A stretch of DNA of 35,147 bases from Ottowia sp. (GTDB taxonomy: Bacteria; Pseudomonadota; Gammaproteobacteria; Burkholderiales; Burkholderiaceae_C), in assembly GCA_023228705.1 (NCBI GenBank), contig JALOAS010000021.1:1-35147 (forward strand), in the 5' to 3' direction. Under the pieces are notes generated by a model, which saw nothing but the letters and a program-made list of their open reading frames with translations, was not told the origin of the DNA and searched no databases. Both the position numbers and the translations under genes were made by a program. Each line of letters begins with the position of its first letter. Positions within the stretch are counted from its first letter, which is position 1. Positions 1 to 7,970 of this stretch are shown here, in pieces.

Positions 1-5
1 GGCTG

Positions 6-62
6 GCCCTGTGGACATGTGCACAGATTGCCTGCGGCAACCTGCACACATGCCCACAGGGC
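6..62. repeat. 57 bp near-perfect palindrome at the left edge
   Basis: The two arms (6-33 and 35-62) are mirror complements without gaps; about 23 of the 27 positions outside the centre pair. The outer arm is GCCCTGTGG and the centre is TTGCC-TGC-GGCAA. No open reading frame of interest covers it. It could be a cruciform-forming extragenic palindrome or the terminal part of a mobile element lying mostly outside the window. I do not recognise the family. Confidence 0.7.
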
Positions 63-91
63 GCTACTACGAGCCAGAAATTAGACCATGC

Positions 92-328
92 TCAGCGGCA
101 GGTTTCCACACAAAACGACGAGGGACCCCAAAGGCTGAGTGCGTACGTCAAGGCGTCGCCGAGATTATCCATACTGTCAGCCAGAAGCGCGGAAGAGCCG
201 GCATAGAATGCTGCAGCCACAATGACGAGGAACATCACCGTATTGATCGCGAGCACGATCTTCAATGTACCGCTCTGCCGCTCTCGCAGCAACTCAAGCT
301 CGGGGTTGTGGTCGCAGCAGTCTCTCAT
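92..328 (-). pseudogene. truncated CDF-family cation efflux protein (N-terminal fragment)
   Basis: The 78-codon frame begins MRDCCDHNPELELLRERQ. It continues with a first membrane helix (about residues 22-44) and then the motif SSALLADSMDNLGDALTYALSL, which matches the start of cation diffusion facilitator transporters, with the conserved metal-site Asp residues in ADSMDNLGD. Homology stops at about residue 66 (near nucleotide 130), and the last dozen residues are unrelated. Family members have about 200-300 residues and six helices, so only one helix and part of the second remain and no function is expected. The break faces the palindrome-bearing sequence at 1-130, which suggests an insertion or recombination junction there. 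Confidence 0.7.
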
Positions 329-339
329 ACGTCACCTGA

Positions 340-455
340 CGCTTGGGCTCAGCAATACCGTTGCGGGCCGCCCGCGCCGCAGCAGCCTCGCTACTGCGGG
401 CGATTTCTCGGCGTATCGCAGGCGTGGTACGGGCATTCTTGTGCAGGGCAACCAC
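340..455 (-). pseudogene. remnant of an IS481-type transposase N-terminus
   Basis: Read on the minus strand from the GTG at 455, the frame gives VVALHKNARTTPAIRREIARSS followed by an Ala-rich stretch and RNGIAEPKR. The LHKNARTTPAIR block resembles the start of IS481-family transposases, just before their helix-turn-helix. The similarity fades after about 40 codons, and no DDE catalytic part is present. It lies directly upstream of the CDF fragment on the same strand. The call comes from recognising the motif by eye; a longer match was not available to test it. Confidence 0.5.
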
Positions 456-697
456 TAAAAACTTTCTCGGGATTTTGCAAGCATGCGATCAGCCCGGTCA
501 GCACGGCGCGCGCCTGAACAGAGGGTGCCGTCTATTATCCATGCAATCACACATCCATGCAGTCGCCCGGGATGCAACATCAACTATGGGTTATACGCCC
601 TGAACGCAACCTCCCAACGTCGCATAGCATCCACAATTCCAGGGAGCAAGCATGGTCCGGCGAACTGAAATTCGCCGGATGAACATCGTGCCGTCCC
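456..697. other. gene-poor stretch between IS remnant and trpS
   Basis: I see no supported gene here. The stretch is less GC-rich in places than its surroundings and probably holds the outer end of the IS481-type remnant near 460-500. It ends in the hairpin listed at 656-679. All open frames across it are short and lack recognisable motifs. Confidence 0.5.
656..679 (-). terminator. hairpin downstream of trpS
   Basis: A perfect 9 bp stem, TCCGGCGAA/TTCGCCGGA with a 6-base loop, lies about 20 bases past the trpS stop. No T-run follows on the minus strand, so it is either a weak intrinsic terminator or an mRNA 3'-end stabilising hairpin. Confidence 0.45.
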
Positions 698-2008
698 TCA
701 CGCCTCGGCAACCATCCTGAGCTGTTCAAGCGCCTTTTCCACCTCTTGCCGCTGGCTTTCCAATGCATCCAGATTGTTTTCAAGCTCGGCCAGCGCACTG
801 GAGCCTTCGGTCTGGAGTTGCTTGACCACCCGCCCCGCGTCGCGTGGGGACTCAAAGCCCTTGCTCTGCAGCAGCACGGTGCCGTCCGGGCTGGTGAGCT
901 TGAAGTAGAAGAGCCCATCCTTTTCCCGGTACTGCTTGAAGCTGGGGAGCCCCGTCCTGGCTGGACCGGCTTTTTTGTCCCTCTTGGGCGTGGCGTCAAC
1001 CGGGCGCAGGCCCACGGCCTGGCGCAGCGTGCCGATGTAGGGCGTGGCGATGGCGCGTGCCTTTTGCGCGCCGGCCAGCAGCAGGGCTTCGATTTCCGCG
1101 GGGTGCGCCATGAGGTGGTCGTAGCGCTCGCGCATGGGGCCGATTTCCTGCTCGATGCGGTCGCAGAGCTGCTGCTTGGCGTCGGCCCAGCTGATGCCGT
1201 CGGCAAAGGCCTGCGCAAAGGCGGCAGCCTCGTCGTCTTCGGCAAAGGCGCGGTAGATGGCGTAGAGCGCCGAGCCCTCGGTGTCCTTGGGCTCGCCCGG
1301 CGCGCGCGAGTCGGTGACGATTCCCATGATCTGCTTGCGCAGCTCGCGCGCGGGGCCGAACAGGGGAATGACGTTGTTGTAGCTCTTGCTCATCTTGCGG
1401 CCATCCAGGCCGGGGAGAAGGGCGACGTGGTCGTCGATCTGCGCTTCGGGCAGGATGAGCAGGTCGCCGTAGAGGTGGTTGAAGCTGGCCGCAATGTCGC
1501 GCGCCATCTCCAGGTGCTGCGCCTGGTCGCGGCCCACGGGCACCTTGTGCGCCTTGAACATGAGGATGTCGGCGGCCATGAGCACGGGGTACATGAACAG
1601 GCCGGCGGTCACGCCATCGTCAGGCTCGGCACCGGCGGCCTGGTTCTGGTCCGTTGCCGCCTTGTACGCATGCGCGCGGTTGAGCAGGCCCTTGCCGGTG
1701 ACGCAGGTCAGCAGCCAGGTGAGCTGCGGAATCTCCGGGATGTCCGACTGGCGGTAGAAGGTGACGTGCTCGGGGTCCAGCCCGGCGGCAAGCCAGCTGG
1801 CGGCGATCTCCAGCGTCGAGCGCTGCACGCGCTCCGGGTCCTGGCACTTGATCAGCGAGTGGTAATCGGCCAGGAACAGGAAGCTCTCGGTATCAGGCTG
1901 GCGGCTGGCGCGCACGGTGGGGCGGATGGCGCCCACGTAGTTGCCCAGGTGCGGCGTCCCGGTGGTGTTGATTCCGGTGAGCACGCGAAGGCGGGGGGAA
2001 GGGGTCAT
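698..2008 (-). CDS. trpS: tryptophanyl-tRNA synthetase
   Basis: Class I aminoacyl-tRNA synthetase that activates tryptophan with ATP and charges tRNA-Trp in the cytoplasm. The product has 436 residues. The HIGH-type motif is HLGN at 20-23 and the KMSKS loop is at 205-209 (GRKMSKSYN). Bacterial TrpS usually has about 330-340 residues. The extra C-terminal tail here (about 335-436) contains a small beta-rich segment around FYFKLTSPDGTVLLQSKGF and a likely coiled coil at about 405-432; such tails are known in Burkholderiales TrpS. The ATG at 2008 was chosen over longer starts because the conserved core begins RVLTGINTTGTPHLGN. It also overlaps the stop of the upstream M50 gene as ATGA, which implies translational coupling. 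No clear Shine-Dalgarno sequence precedes it, fitting coupled initiation. Confidence 0.96.
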   Translation of the reverse strand: MTPSPRLRVLTGINTTGTPHLGNYVGAIRPTVRASRQPDTESFLFLADYHSLIKCQDPERVQRSTLEIAASWLAAGLDPEHVTFYRQSDIPEIPQLTWLLTCVTGKGLLNRAHAYKAATDQNQAAGAEPDDGVTAGLFMYPVLMAADILMFKAHKVPVGRDQAQHLEMARDIAASFNHLYGDLLILPEAQIDDHVALLPGLDGRKMSKSYNNVIPLFGPARELRKQIMGIVTDSRAPGEPKDTEGSALYAIYRAFAEDDEAAAFAQAFADGISWADAKQQLCDRIEQEIGPMRERYDHLMAHPAEIEALLLAGAQKARAIATPYIGTLRQAVGLRPVDATPKRDKKAGPARTGLPSFKQYREKDGLFYFKLTSPDGTVLLQSKGFESPRDAGRVVKQLQTEGSSALAELENNLDALESQRQEVEKALEQLRMVAEA

Positions 2009-2673
2009 AACAGGAGGGCCTTCAGCGGCCACAGGATGAGGTCGACCAGCGCAAAGCTCAGCTGCATGAGCGGCGCGATCCACAGGTTGGTGATGATGCC
2101 GGCAAAAATGAGCACGAGCAGGATCATCAGCCCCCAGGGCTCCAGCCTGCTGAACTGCATGGCCGCGCGCGGCGGCAGCAGACTGGTCAGCACGCGGCCG
2201 CCGTCCAGCGGCGGCAGCGGAAACAGGTTGAAGACCATGAGCAGGATGTTGAACAGCACGCCACCCTGGCACATCTTGATGAAAAAGGGCTCGTTCAGCC
2301 CGGTGCCGATCAGGATGTACAGGAGCGCACCCCAGCCCACGGCCATCACCAGGTTGGACAGGGGGCCGGCCAGCGCGACCCAGATGGTGTCGCGCCGCGG
2401 GTTGCGCAGGTTGCCGAAATTGACCGGCACCGGCTTGGCGTAGCCAAAGAGAAAGGTCCCGCCGGTGGCAACATAGAGCACCAGCGGCATGACGATGGTG
2501 CCTATGGGGTCTATGTGCTTGAACGGGTTCAGCGTGACGCGGCCCAGGAAGGCCGCGGTTCCGTCACCGAAGTGCCTTGCCACGTAGCCGTGCGCGGCCT
2601 CGTGCACCGTGATGGCAAAGAGCACCGGAATGGCATAGACGGCAATGGTCTGGATGATGTTGCTGATATCCAC
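2005..2673 (-). CDS. site-2 protease-like M50 family metallopeptidase
   Basis: Integral membrane zinc peptidase of the short M50 (SpoIVFB/YwhC-like) branch, about 222 residues. HEAAH at 24-28 gives the zinc-binding HExxH, and PPLDGGR with D157 supplies the third ligand region. Hydrophobic segments lie at about 8-23, 56-70, 97-122, 137-153 and 175-195. No PDZ domain is present, so this is not RseP. The GTG at 2673 is preferred because family members begin (M)DxSNxIQTIAVYAIPVLFAIT; longer starts read non-homologous Arg/Pro-rich sequence. It sits between the YciO gene and trpS, the usual Burkholderiales position. The substrate is unknown. Its TGA overlaps the trpS ATG. Confidence 0.88.
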   Translation of the reverse strand: MDISNIIQTIAVYAIPVLFAITVHEAAHGYVARHFGDGTAAFLGRVTLNPFKHIDPIGTIVMPLVLYVATGGTFLFGYAKPVPVNFGNLRNPRRDTIWVALAGPLSNLVMAVGWGALLYILIGTGLNEPFFIKMCQGGVLFNILLMVFNLFPLPPLDGGRVLTSLLPPRAAMQFSRLEPWGLMILLVLIFAGIITNLWIAPLMQLSFALVDLILWPLKALLL

Positions 2674-2831
2674 CCGCGGTATTGTCGCAGACGGGATGGG
2701 CGCGCGCGGCGCGCCACAAAAGGGTGGGGCAGGTGCCGCGGGCCCGGCAACGGCGGCAAGATGCGGCGCGGCAGCTCCCGGGAGGATGCGCGCGGAACCG
2801 GTGTGGCGGCGCGCGTCGGCCGCGGGTGGAA

Positions 2832-3464
2832 TTAAGCTTGCAGCCCCAGCGCCGCCGCGTCGCCCAGCCCCTGCCGTTGCACCTCGGGGACCGGGCCGCT
2901 GAGGTCTATGACGGTGCTCAGCCCCCCCGGGGAGCTGCCCGACTCGATGACGCCCTCTATCTGGCCGGCCAGCAGCTCCTGGATCGTTGCAGCGTCGTGC
3001 AATGGTTCGTCTTCGCCCGGCATGATGAGCGTGGTCGCCAGCAGCGGCGCGCCATGGCAGCCGATCAGCTCCTGGAGCACCCGGTGCTCGGGCACGCGCA
3101 GGCCTATGGTCTTGCGCCTGGGGTGGTTGACGATGCGCCGGGGCACTTCCTTGCTGGCGTGCAGGATGAAGGTGAACGGGCCGGGCGTGGCCATCCTGAG
3201 CAGCCGGTACTGCGTGTTGTTCACGCGCGCGTAGGTTGCCAGTTCGCTCAGGTCGCGGCACACCAGCGACATCAGGTGCCTGCTGTCCAGTTGCCGGATG
3301 CGCCGCAGCTTCTCCAGGCCGTCCTTGTCGTCAACGCCGCAGAGCAGGGCGTAGCTGGTGTCGGTGGGCGCCGCCAGCACGCCGCCGTCCTGCAGCAGCG
3401 CGGCAGCGGCCCGGAGCAGGCGCAGCTGTGGGTTTTCGGGGTGGATGCGAAACAGTTGTGTCAT
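2832..3464 (-). CDS. YrdC/YciO-type L-threonylcarbamoyladenylate synthase-like protein
   Basis: A YrdC-fold protein of 210 residues. Members of the family make threonylcarbamoyl-AMP from threonine, bicarbonate and ATP for t6A37 modification of ANN-decoding tRNAs. Visible family motifs are the N-terminal APTDTSYALLCG block, the segment LRRIRQLDSRHLMSLVC, PGPFTFIL, and the GLRVPEH strand. Length and the RRKTIGLR pattern fit the YciO subgroup rather than TsaC/Sua5. YciO proteins have weak or unsettled activity in t6A synthesis, so the enzymatic role is less certain than the fold. It lies 35 bases downstream of the PHP phosphatase gene and probably shares its transcript. Confidence 0.85.
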   Translation of the reverse strand: MTQLFRIHPENPQLRLLRAAAALLQDGGVLAAPTDTSYALLCGVDDKDGLEKLRRIRQLDSRHLMSLVCRDLSELATYARVNNTQYRLLRMATPGPFTFILHASKEVPRRIVNHPRRKTIGLRVPEHRVLQELIGCHGAPLLATTLIMPGEDEPLHDAATIQELLAGQIEGVIESGSSPGGLSTVIDLSGPVPEVQRQGLGDAAALGLQA

Positions 3465-3499
3465 GGGCAGGAAGGCAAGAACAGAAGGGTTGCGCCGGT

Positions 3500-4369
3500 T
3501 CAGTGCGCGACGCGCTGGATGCGATCGTCCAGCAGCGACCAGACTGGGTCCAGGTCCGGGGGCAGTGGCGGCAGGGTGCCGGGCTCGTTGCGTCCTTCGC
3601 CCGGATTGTGGAAGTCGCTGCCCCGCGAGGCCGCCAGCCCGAAGCGGCGCGCCATGCTGGCATAGCGCCGCGCCTCGCGGGCGCTGTGGCCGCCGGCAAT
3701 GACCTCAACCCCCCGTCCGCCCAGCGCATGGAACGCTTCGAAAAAGGCGGTTTCCCGGCTTTCGCTGAAGCGGTAGCGGGCCGGGTGCGCAATGATGGCC
3801 ATGCCACCCGCGTCCGTGATCCAGCGCACGGAATCGGCCAGCGTGGCCCACTGGTTGGGGACGTCGCAGGGTTTGCCGTCAGCCAGGTACGTCGTGAACG
3901 CCTGCTGCACGTTGCGGCACACGCCCTGTTCCACCAGGAAGCGGGCAAAGTGCGGGCGCGCGATGGCCTCGGGATGCTCGGCAAGCTGCAGCGCGCCTTC
4001 ATACGCGCCGGCGATGCCCAGCCTGGCAAATTGCTCGCCTATTTGCCGGGCGCGCTCCTGCCGGCTGGCCCGCGTCTCCTGCAGGCCGCGGATCAGGCTG
4101 ACGTTGGAGACGTCAAAGCCAAGTCCGACGATGTGGACCGTGATCCCTTCGTACGTCACCGAAACTTCCACGCCGCTGAGGTAGTCCATCCCATGCTCGT
4201 GCGCGGCGCGCAGCGCATGCGGCTGGCTGTCCAGGTCGTCGTGGTCGGTGAGCGACCAGAGGTCAACGCCATGGCTGGCGGCCAGCGCCGCCACGTCTGC
4301 GGGAGGCAGCGTGCCGTCGGAGAAAACGGAGTGGCTGTGCAGGTCGGGGTTGGCGTAGCGCGTGCTCAT
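3500..4369 (-). CDS. PHP-domain 3',5'-nucleoside bisphosphate phosphatase (RnmV/YciV type)
   Basis: A polymerase-and-histidinol-phosphatase fold metalloenzyme of 289 residues, close to the roughly 290 of E. coli RnmV/YciV. Metal ligands are visible in HSHSVFSDG (H11, H13, D18), TDHDD (D42, H43), E68 in SGVEVS, and the later IIAHPARY and SRGSDFH motifs. Characterised relatives remove the 3'-phosphate from pAp-type bisphosphates and act on 5' ends of short RNAs. It follows pth and precedes the YciO gene on the same strand. The exact substrate in this organism is inferred from the family. Confidence 0.88.
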   Translation of the reverse strand: MSTRYANPDLHSHSVFSDGTLPPADVAALAASHGVDLWSLTDHDDLDSQPHALRAAHEHGMDYLSGVEVSVTYEGITVHIVGLGFDVSNVSLIRGLQETRASRQERARQIGEQFARLGIAGAYEGALQLAEHPEAIARPHFARFLVEQGVCRNVQQAFTTYLADGKPCDVPNQWATLADSVRWITDAGGMAIIAHPARYRFSESRETAFFEAFHALGGRGVEVIAGGHSAREARRYASMARRFGLAASRGSDFHNPGEGRNEPGTLPPLPPDLDPVWSLLDDRIQRVAH

Positions 4370-4445
4370 GCGTTCATTCTAAGGAGTGGGGTGCGCGCCC
4401 GCGGTTACCGCGGTGGCGTGCGCCCGTGTCGCCCGCGGTACCGGT

Positions 4446-5051
4446 TCATTGCGGGTCCGCGCCGGGCGCTTCTGTCTGCCGCAGCCGGGTATGGATGTCC
4501 CGGGTTGCCCGGTCCATCTGGCCTGCTGCCAGTGGCTCCAGGTGCTTGACGGTTTCCCGGATGGCCTCGGCAATGGCGTCAAAGTCGCTGGACTGGGGAC
4601 GGCCGAGGACCCAGCCCGTGACGTCCTGCCCGCTGCCCGGGTGGCCGATCCCAAGCCGCAATCGCCAGTAATCGGCGCTGCCGAGCTGGCTGTGGATGTC
4701 GCGCAAGCCATTGTGGCCGCCATGGCCACCGCCGTGCTTGAGCCGCGCCGTGCCCGGAGGCAGGTCCAGCTCGTCGTGGACGACCAGGATTTCTTCCGAC
4801 TGTATCTTGTAGAAGCGCGCCAGCGCAGCCACCGATTGCCCCGAGCGGTTCATGAAGGTCCGGGGCTGCAACAGCCAGACGTTGTGGCCGGCGAGCCGCG
4901 TCTGCGCCACCTGCCCGTGGAACGAAGCCCTGGGCGCCAGAGAGACCGTCAGCACATCGGCGGCGTGGTCTATCCACCAGAAACCGGCGTTGTGGCGGCT
5001 TTGCTCGTATTGCGCGCCGGGATTGCCCAGGCCGGCAAACAGTTTGATCAT
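4446..5051 (-). CDS. pth: peptidyl-tRNA hydrolase
   Basis: Recycles peptidyl-tRNA released from stalled ribosomes by hydrolysing the ester bond. The 201 residues match bacterial Pth (about 195). Catalytic and substrate residues are visible at their usual positions: N10 in GLGNPG, H20 in SRHNAGF, N68 in PRTFMNRSG and D93 in VVHDELDLPPG. The GHNGLRD segment is also present. The start at MIKLFAGLGNPG is canonical. It lies downstream of rplY on the same strand, separated by an intrinsic terminator, so it may depend on read-through or a promoter in the short gap. Confidence 0.96.
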   Translation of the reverse strand: MIKLFAGLGNPGAQYEQSRHNAGFWWIDHAADVLTVSLAPRASFHGQVAQTRLAGHNVWLLQPRTFMNRSGQSVAALARFYKIQSEEILVVHDELDLPPGTARLKHGGGHGGHNGLRDIHSQLGSADYWRLRLGIGHPGSGQDVTGWVLGRPQSSDFDAIAEAIRETVKHLEPLAAGQMDRATRDIHTRLRQTEAPGADPQ

Positions 5052-5094
5052 GGTTGCCGATTATCGCCGTCCCCGCTGGCGTGCAGAGGCGCAC

Positions 5095-5128
5095 CAAAAC
5101 AAGCGGCCCGCGCAGGGGCGGGCCGCTT
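5095..5128 (-). terminator. intrinsic terminator after rplY
   Basis: A perfect 11 bp GC-rich stem (5101-5111 with 5118-5128, 6-base loop) lies 20 bases past the rplY stop. On the minus strand GTTTTGG follows it. This is a typical Rho-independent terminator layout. Confidence 0.8.
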
Positions 5129-5148
5129 GGCAGGAGATGCAGGGCGGA

Positions 5149-5829
5149 TTATTCCTTGCTCTCGTCCTCCGCTTCCGACTCGTCGGCACCGGGTTCGCCG
5201 TCTTCGGCCGGCGCGGCCTCGGCGGCGTCCTCGAGTGCTTCGATCTCTTCCGGCTCCTCTTCTTCCCTTGGAACCACCACGGTGGCCAGGACGAAGTCAT
5301 CGATGTCGCGACCACGCAGAACCAGTTCAACGCCCTCGGGCAGCGTGATATCGGCCAGCATGAAGGTCTGCCCGGCCTCTGCCGATGACAGATCGACCTC
5401 GATGCGCTCGGGCAGGTCATCCGGCAGGCAGCTGACCTCGATTTCCGTCAGGATGTGGTCAACGAAGCACCTCTCCAGCCTGACGGCATCCGATTCTTCG
5501 GCGCCAACATAGTGCAGCGGCACCTCGATGGTTATTTTCTCGGTGGCCGATACGCGCTGGAGGTCGACGTGCAGCACCTGCTGGCGAAAGGGATGGACCT
5601 GCACGTCGCGCAGAAAGACACGGCCGGGAACGCCATCAAGCTCTATGTCCAGCACGCTGGAGTGAAAGGCTTCCTGCTTGATCGCGTGCCACAGCGCGTT
5701 GTGATCCAGCGCGATCAGTTGCGGGGCCTCGCCTCCGCCATAAATGACACCAGGCGCTTTCCCCGCGTTGCGCAGGCGGCGGCTCGCACCCGTTCCCTGC
5801 CTGGTTCGCTTTTGAGCGATGATTTTCAT
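5149..5829 (-). CDS. rplY: 50S ribosomal protein L25 (CTC/TL5 type)
   Basis: Binds 5S rRNA in the large subunit. The 226 residues make it the long two-domain CTC form, not the 94-residue E. coli form. The N-terminal 5S-binding domain contains RTRQGTGASRRLRNAGKAPG and VIYGGGEAPQLIALDH. It is followed by the TL5 C-terminal domain (about 95-185) and a very acidic tail from about 195 to the end (EEEEPEEIEALEDA type). A good Shine-Dalgarno, AAGGAG, stands 7 bases before the ATG. It lies downstream of prs, behind that gene's terminator, so it probably also has its own promoter or relies on read-through. Confidence 0.95.
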   Translation of the reverse strand: MKIIAQKRTRQGTGASRRLRNAGKAPGVIYGGGEAPQLIALDHNALWHAIKQEAFHSSVLDIELDGVPGRVFLRDVQVHPFRQQVLHVDLQRVSATEKITIEVPLHYVGAEESDAVRLERCFVDHILTEIEVSCLPDDLPERIEVDLSSAEAGQTFMLADITLPEGVELVLRGRDIDDFVLATVVVPREEEEPEEIEALEDAAEAAPAEDGEPGADESEAEDESKE

Positions 5830-5876
5830 GACAAACTCCTTGTTGGGTCCACCGCGACCAGTGCGACCCGGGCTTT

Positions 5877-5921
5877 AAAAAACAACGGCGCATGGGCCCC
5901 CGCAAGAGCAGCCGCGCCGTT
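5877..5921 (-). terminator. intrinsic terminator after prs
   Basis: An 8 bp stem AACGGCGC/GCGCCGTT (5914-5921 with 5884-5891, 22-base GC-rich loop) is followed on the minus strand by GTTTTTT. It starts 13 bases beyond the prs stop and precedes the rplY Shine-Dalgarno. Confidence 0.75.
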
Positions 5922-5934
5922 GCTGCATGTTCCG

Positions 5935-6912
5935 TCAGAACAGGGTTTCCTGCTCCCGGAACAGACTCATGACCGACTCTCCGTGGGCGATGCGGCGGAT
6001 CGTCTGTGCGATCAGCGGCGCCACCGAGAGCTGGCGTATCTTGCTGCACCGGGACGCCGCCTCGCCCAGTGGAATGGTATTGGTCACCACGACCTCGTCC
6101 AGCGCGTCGTCGCTGCTGATGCGATCTATGGCCGGGCCGGAAAAGACCGGGTGCGTGCAGTAGGCGTACACGCTGGTTGCCCCGCGTTCCTTCAGCACCT
6201 GCGCGGCCTGGACCAGCGTGCCCGCGGTGTCGATGATGTCGTCCATGATGACGCAGTTGTGCCCTTCGATGTCGCCGATGACATGCATGACCTCGGCCAC
6301 GTTGTGCCTGGGGCGGCGCTTGTCTATGATGGCCAGCCCGCAACCCAGCTGCTTGGCCAGCGCGCGGGCGCGCACGACGCCACCCACGTCGGGGCTGACC
6401 ACCAGCAGGTTCTCGTATCTCTTTTGCTGCAGGTCGGCAAGCAGGACCGGGGACGCGTAGATGTTGTCCACCGGGATGTCAAAGAAGCCCTGGATCTGGT
6501 CCGCGTGCAGGTCCATGGTCAGGATGCTGCCCACGCCCATTTTCTGCAGCAGGTTGGCCACCACCTTGGCGCTGATGGGAACGCGGCTGGAGCGGGGCCG
6601 GCGGTCCTGCCGTGCATAGCCGAAATACGGAATCACCGCGTTGATGCGGCCGGCCGATGCGCGCTTGAGCGCATCGATCATGATGAGCAGCTCCATCAGG
6701 TTGTCGTTGGTCGGCGCGCAGGTGGGCTGCACCACGAAGACGTCGCGGGCGCGCACGTTCTGCTTGATCTCGACGGTCACCTCGCCATCAGAGAAGCGGC
6801 CCACCTCCATGGCGCCCAGCTGGGTATTCAGGCTGCTGGCAATCTCCGCCGCGAGCATCTTGTTGGCATTGCCGGAAAACACCAGGAAATCTGGAAGCGA
6901 AGACAGATGCAT
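5935..6912 (-). CDS. prs: ribose-phosphate pyrophosphokinase (PRPP synthetase)
   Basis: Converts ribose 5-phosphate and ATP to PRPP for purine, pyrimidine, histidine and tryptophan synthesis. The 325 residues fit the class I family (about 315). Seen are the N-terminal VFSGNANKMLAAEI, RFSDGEVTVEI, FGYARQDRR, TMDLHADQIQGFF, the KRR flexible loop and the PRPP-binding segment VIMDDIIDTAGT. The ATG at 6912 places the start at the normal family N-terminus; upstream in-frame sequence runs into the tRNA gene and is not coding. The tRNA-Gln gene lies 71 bases upstream, and both may come from the ispE transcript. Confidence 0.97.
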   Translation of the reverse strand: MHLSSLPDFLVFSGNANKMLAAEIASSLNTQLGAMEVGRFSDGEVTVEIKQNVRARDVFVVQPTCAPTNDNLMELLIMIDALKRASAGRINAVIPYFGYARQDRRPRSSRVPISAKVVANLLQKMGVGSILTMDLHADQIQGFFDIPVDNIYASPVLLADLQQKRYENLLVVSPDVGGVVRARALAKQLGCGLAIIDKRRPRHNVAEVMHVIGDIEGHNCVIMDDIIDTAGTLVQAAQVLKERGATSVYAYCTHPVFSGPAIDRISSDDALDEVVVTNTIPLGEAASRCSKIRQLSVAPLIAQTIRRIAHGESVMSLFREQETLF

Positions 6913-6983
6913 GGGGTTGTCGGCAGATTGAATGCGAACGGACGCGGGCTGGATCGGGGGTGAGGGCGGATCAGCGGAAAGGA

Positions 6984-7060
6984 TGGCAGGGGAGGAAGGA
7001 TTCGAACCCTCGCATGCCGGAATCAAAATCCGGTGCCTTAACCAACTTGGCTACTCCCCT
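6984..7060 (-). tRNA. tRNA-Gln (anticodon TTG)
   Basis: A complete cloverleaf of 77 bases. The 7 bp acceptor stem AGGGGAG/CTCCCCT pairs fully. The anticodon arm CCGGA-TTTTGAT-TCCGG has TTG at positions 34-36, and the T arm has GGTTCGAATCC. The discriminator base is G, and the CCA end is encoded in the DNA (6984-6986). It lies between ispE and prs, a conserved betaproteobacterial location. Confidence 0.97.
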
Positions 7061-7091
7061 TTTGTGGGCGGCTGTTCGACCATGCCCCGTT

Positions 7092-7937
7092 TCAGCGTGC
7101 CCAGTGAACAAGCGGATGTTCCATCAGGTTCTGGCACACGCGCATTTGCCACCGGGGCGGACATTCCAGCACCTGCTGCTGCTCGCCAGCATCTGGCAGT
7201 CTCGCAAAAATCGCGCTGCCCGCACCCGTCATTTTGCCAAAAAGATGGCGTCCTGACAGCAGCGAAAGCGCGGTTTTCATTTCCGGGCAGACTCGACCAG
7301 CCGCTTCCTGCAGGTCGTTTTTGCCAAATGCAAACGGTGCCGCAACAAAGTCCGCCATTGTAGCAGGACCGCTCCAGCACGCCGCCCCCAGCGCCTGGAA
7401 AACTGCTCCGGTCTGCAGGCCCCAGGGTGGCTTGATTACAACAAACCGGGCTGCAGGCACCTCGACCCGCCGCACCCGCTCGCCCACGCCTTCGACCCAG
7501 GCGTTGTGGCCAGCTATGAAGAAAGGCACATCGGCGCCCAGCGCCAGCCCGATGCCGGCAAGCTCACGGCGGCTGAGGTTGAGATCCCAGAGCCGGTTCA
7601 GCGCCAGCAGGGTCGTTGCGGCGTCGGAGGAGCCGCCGCCCAGTCCGGCCTGCAGCGGAATGTTCTTTTCCAGATGCACGTCAACGCCATGGCGGCAGCC
7701 CGTCTTGCTGCGCAGCAGCGTTGCGGCCCGCACCACCAGGTCGTCCGCCGGGAGCGCGGCGCCGCTGTCCCGCCGCCGGATCTGGCCGTCGCGTCGCAGC
7801 TGGAAGTGCAGGACATCGCACCAGTCTATGAGCATGAAGACCGACTGCAGCAGATGCATGCCATCGCTGCGGCGGCCGAGCACGTGCAGGAAGAGGTTGA
7901 GCTTGGCCGGGGCGGGTACGTCGTAGAGTGCGCGCAC
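7092..7937 (-). CDS. ispE: 4-diphosphocytidyl-2-C-methyl-D-erythritol kinase
   Basis: GHMP-family kinase of the non-mevalonate isoprenoid pathway; it phosphorylates CDP-methylerythritol at the 2-OH. The 281 residues agree with the family. K12 in PAPAKLNLFLHV, the glycine-rich ATP loop PLQAGLGGGSSDA at 94-106, and D136 in GADVPFF are all in place. It lies 33 bases after lolB and directly upstream of the tRNA-Gln gene, as in other Burkholderiales. Confidence 0.95.
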   Translation of the reverse strand: MRALYDVPAPAKLNLFLHVLGRRSDGMHLLQSVFMLIDWCDVLHFQLRRDGQIRRRDSGAALPADDLVVRAATLLRSKTGCRHGVDVHLEKNIPLQAGLGGGSSDAATTLLALNRLWDLNLSRRELAGIGLALGADVPFFIAGHNAWVEGVGERVRRVEVPAARFVVIKPPWGLQTGAVFQALGAACWSGPATMADFVAAPFAFGKNDLQEAAGRVCPEMKTALSLLSGRHLFGKMTGAGSAIFARLPDAGEQQQVLECPPRWQMRVCQNLMEHPLVHWAR

Positions 7938-7970
7938 GGGAAGGCTTGCAGGGCTTGGGCAGCTGCCGCG

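Noticed and set aside
746..2443. 565-codon plus-strand frame over trpS and the M50 gene
   Set aside because: Shadow of conserved minus-strand genes; composition is that of reversed codons.
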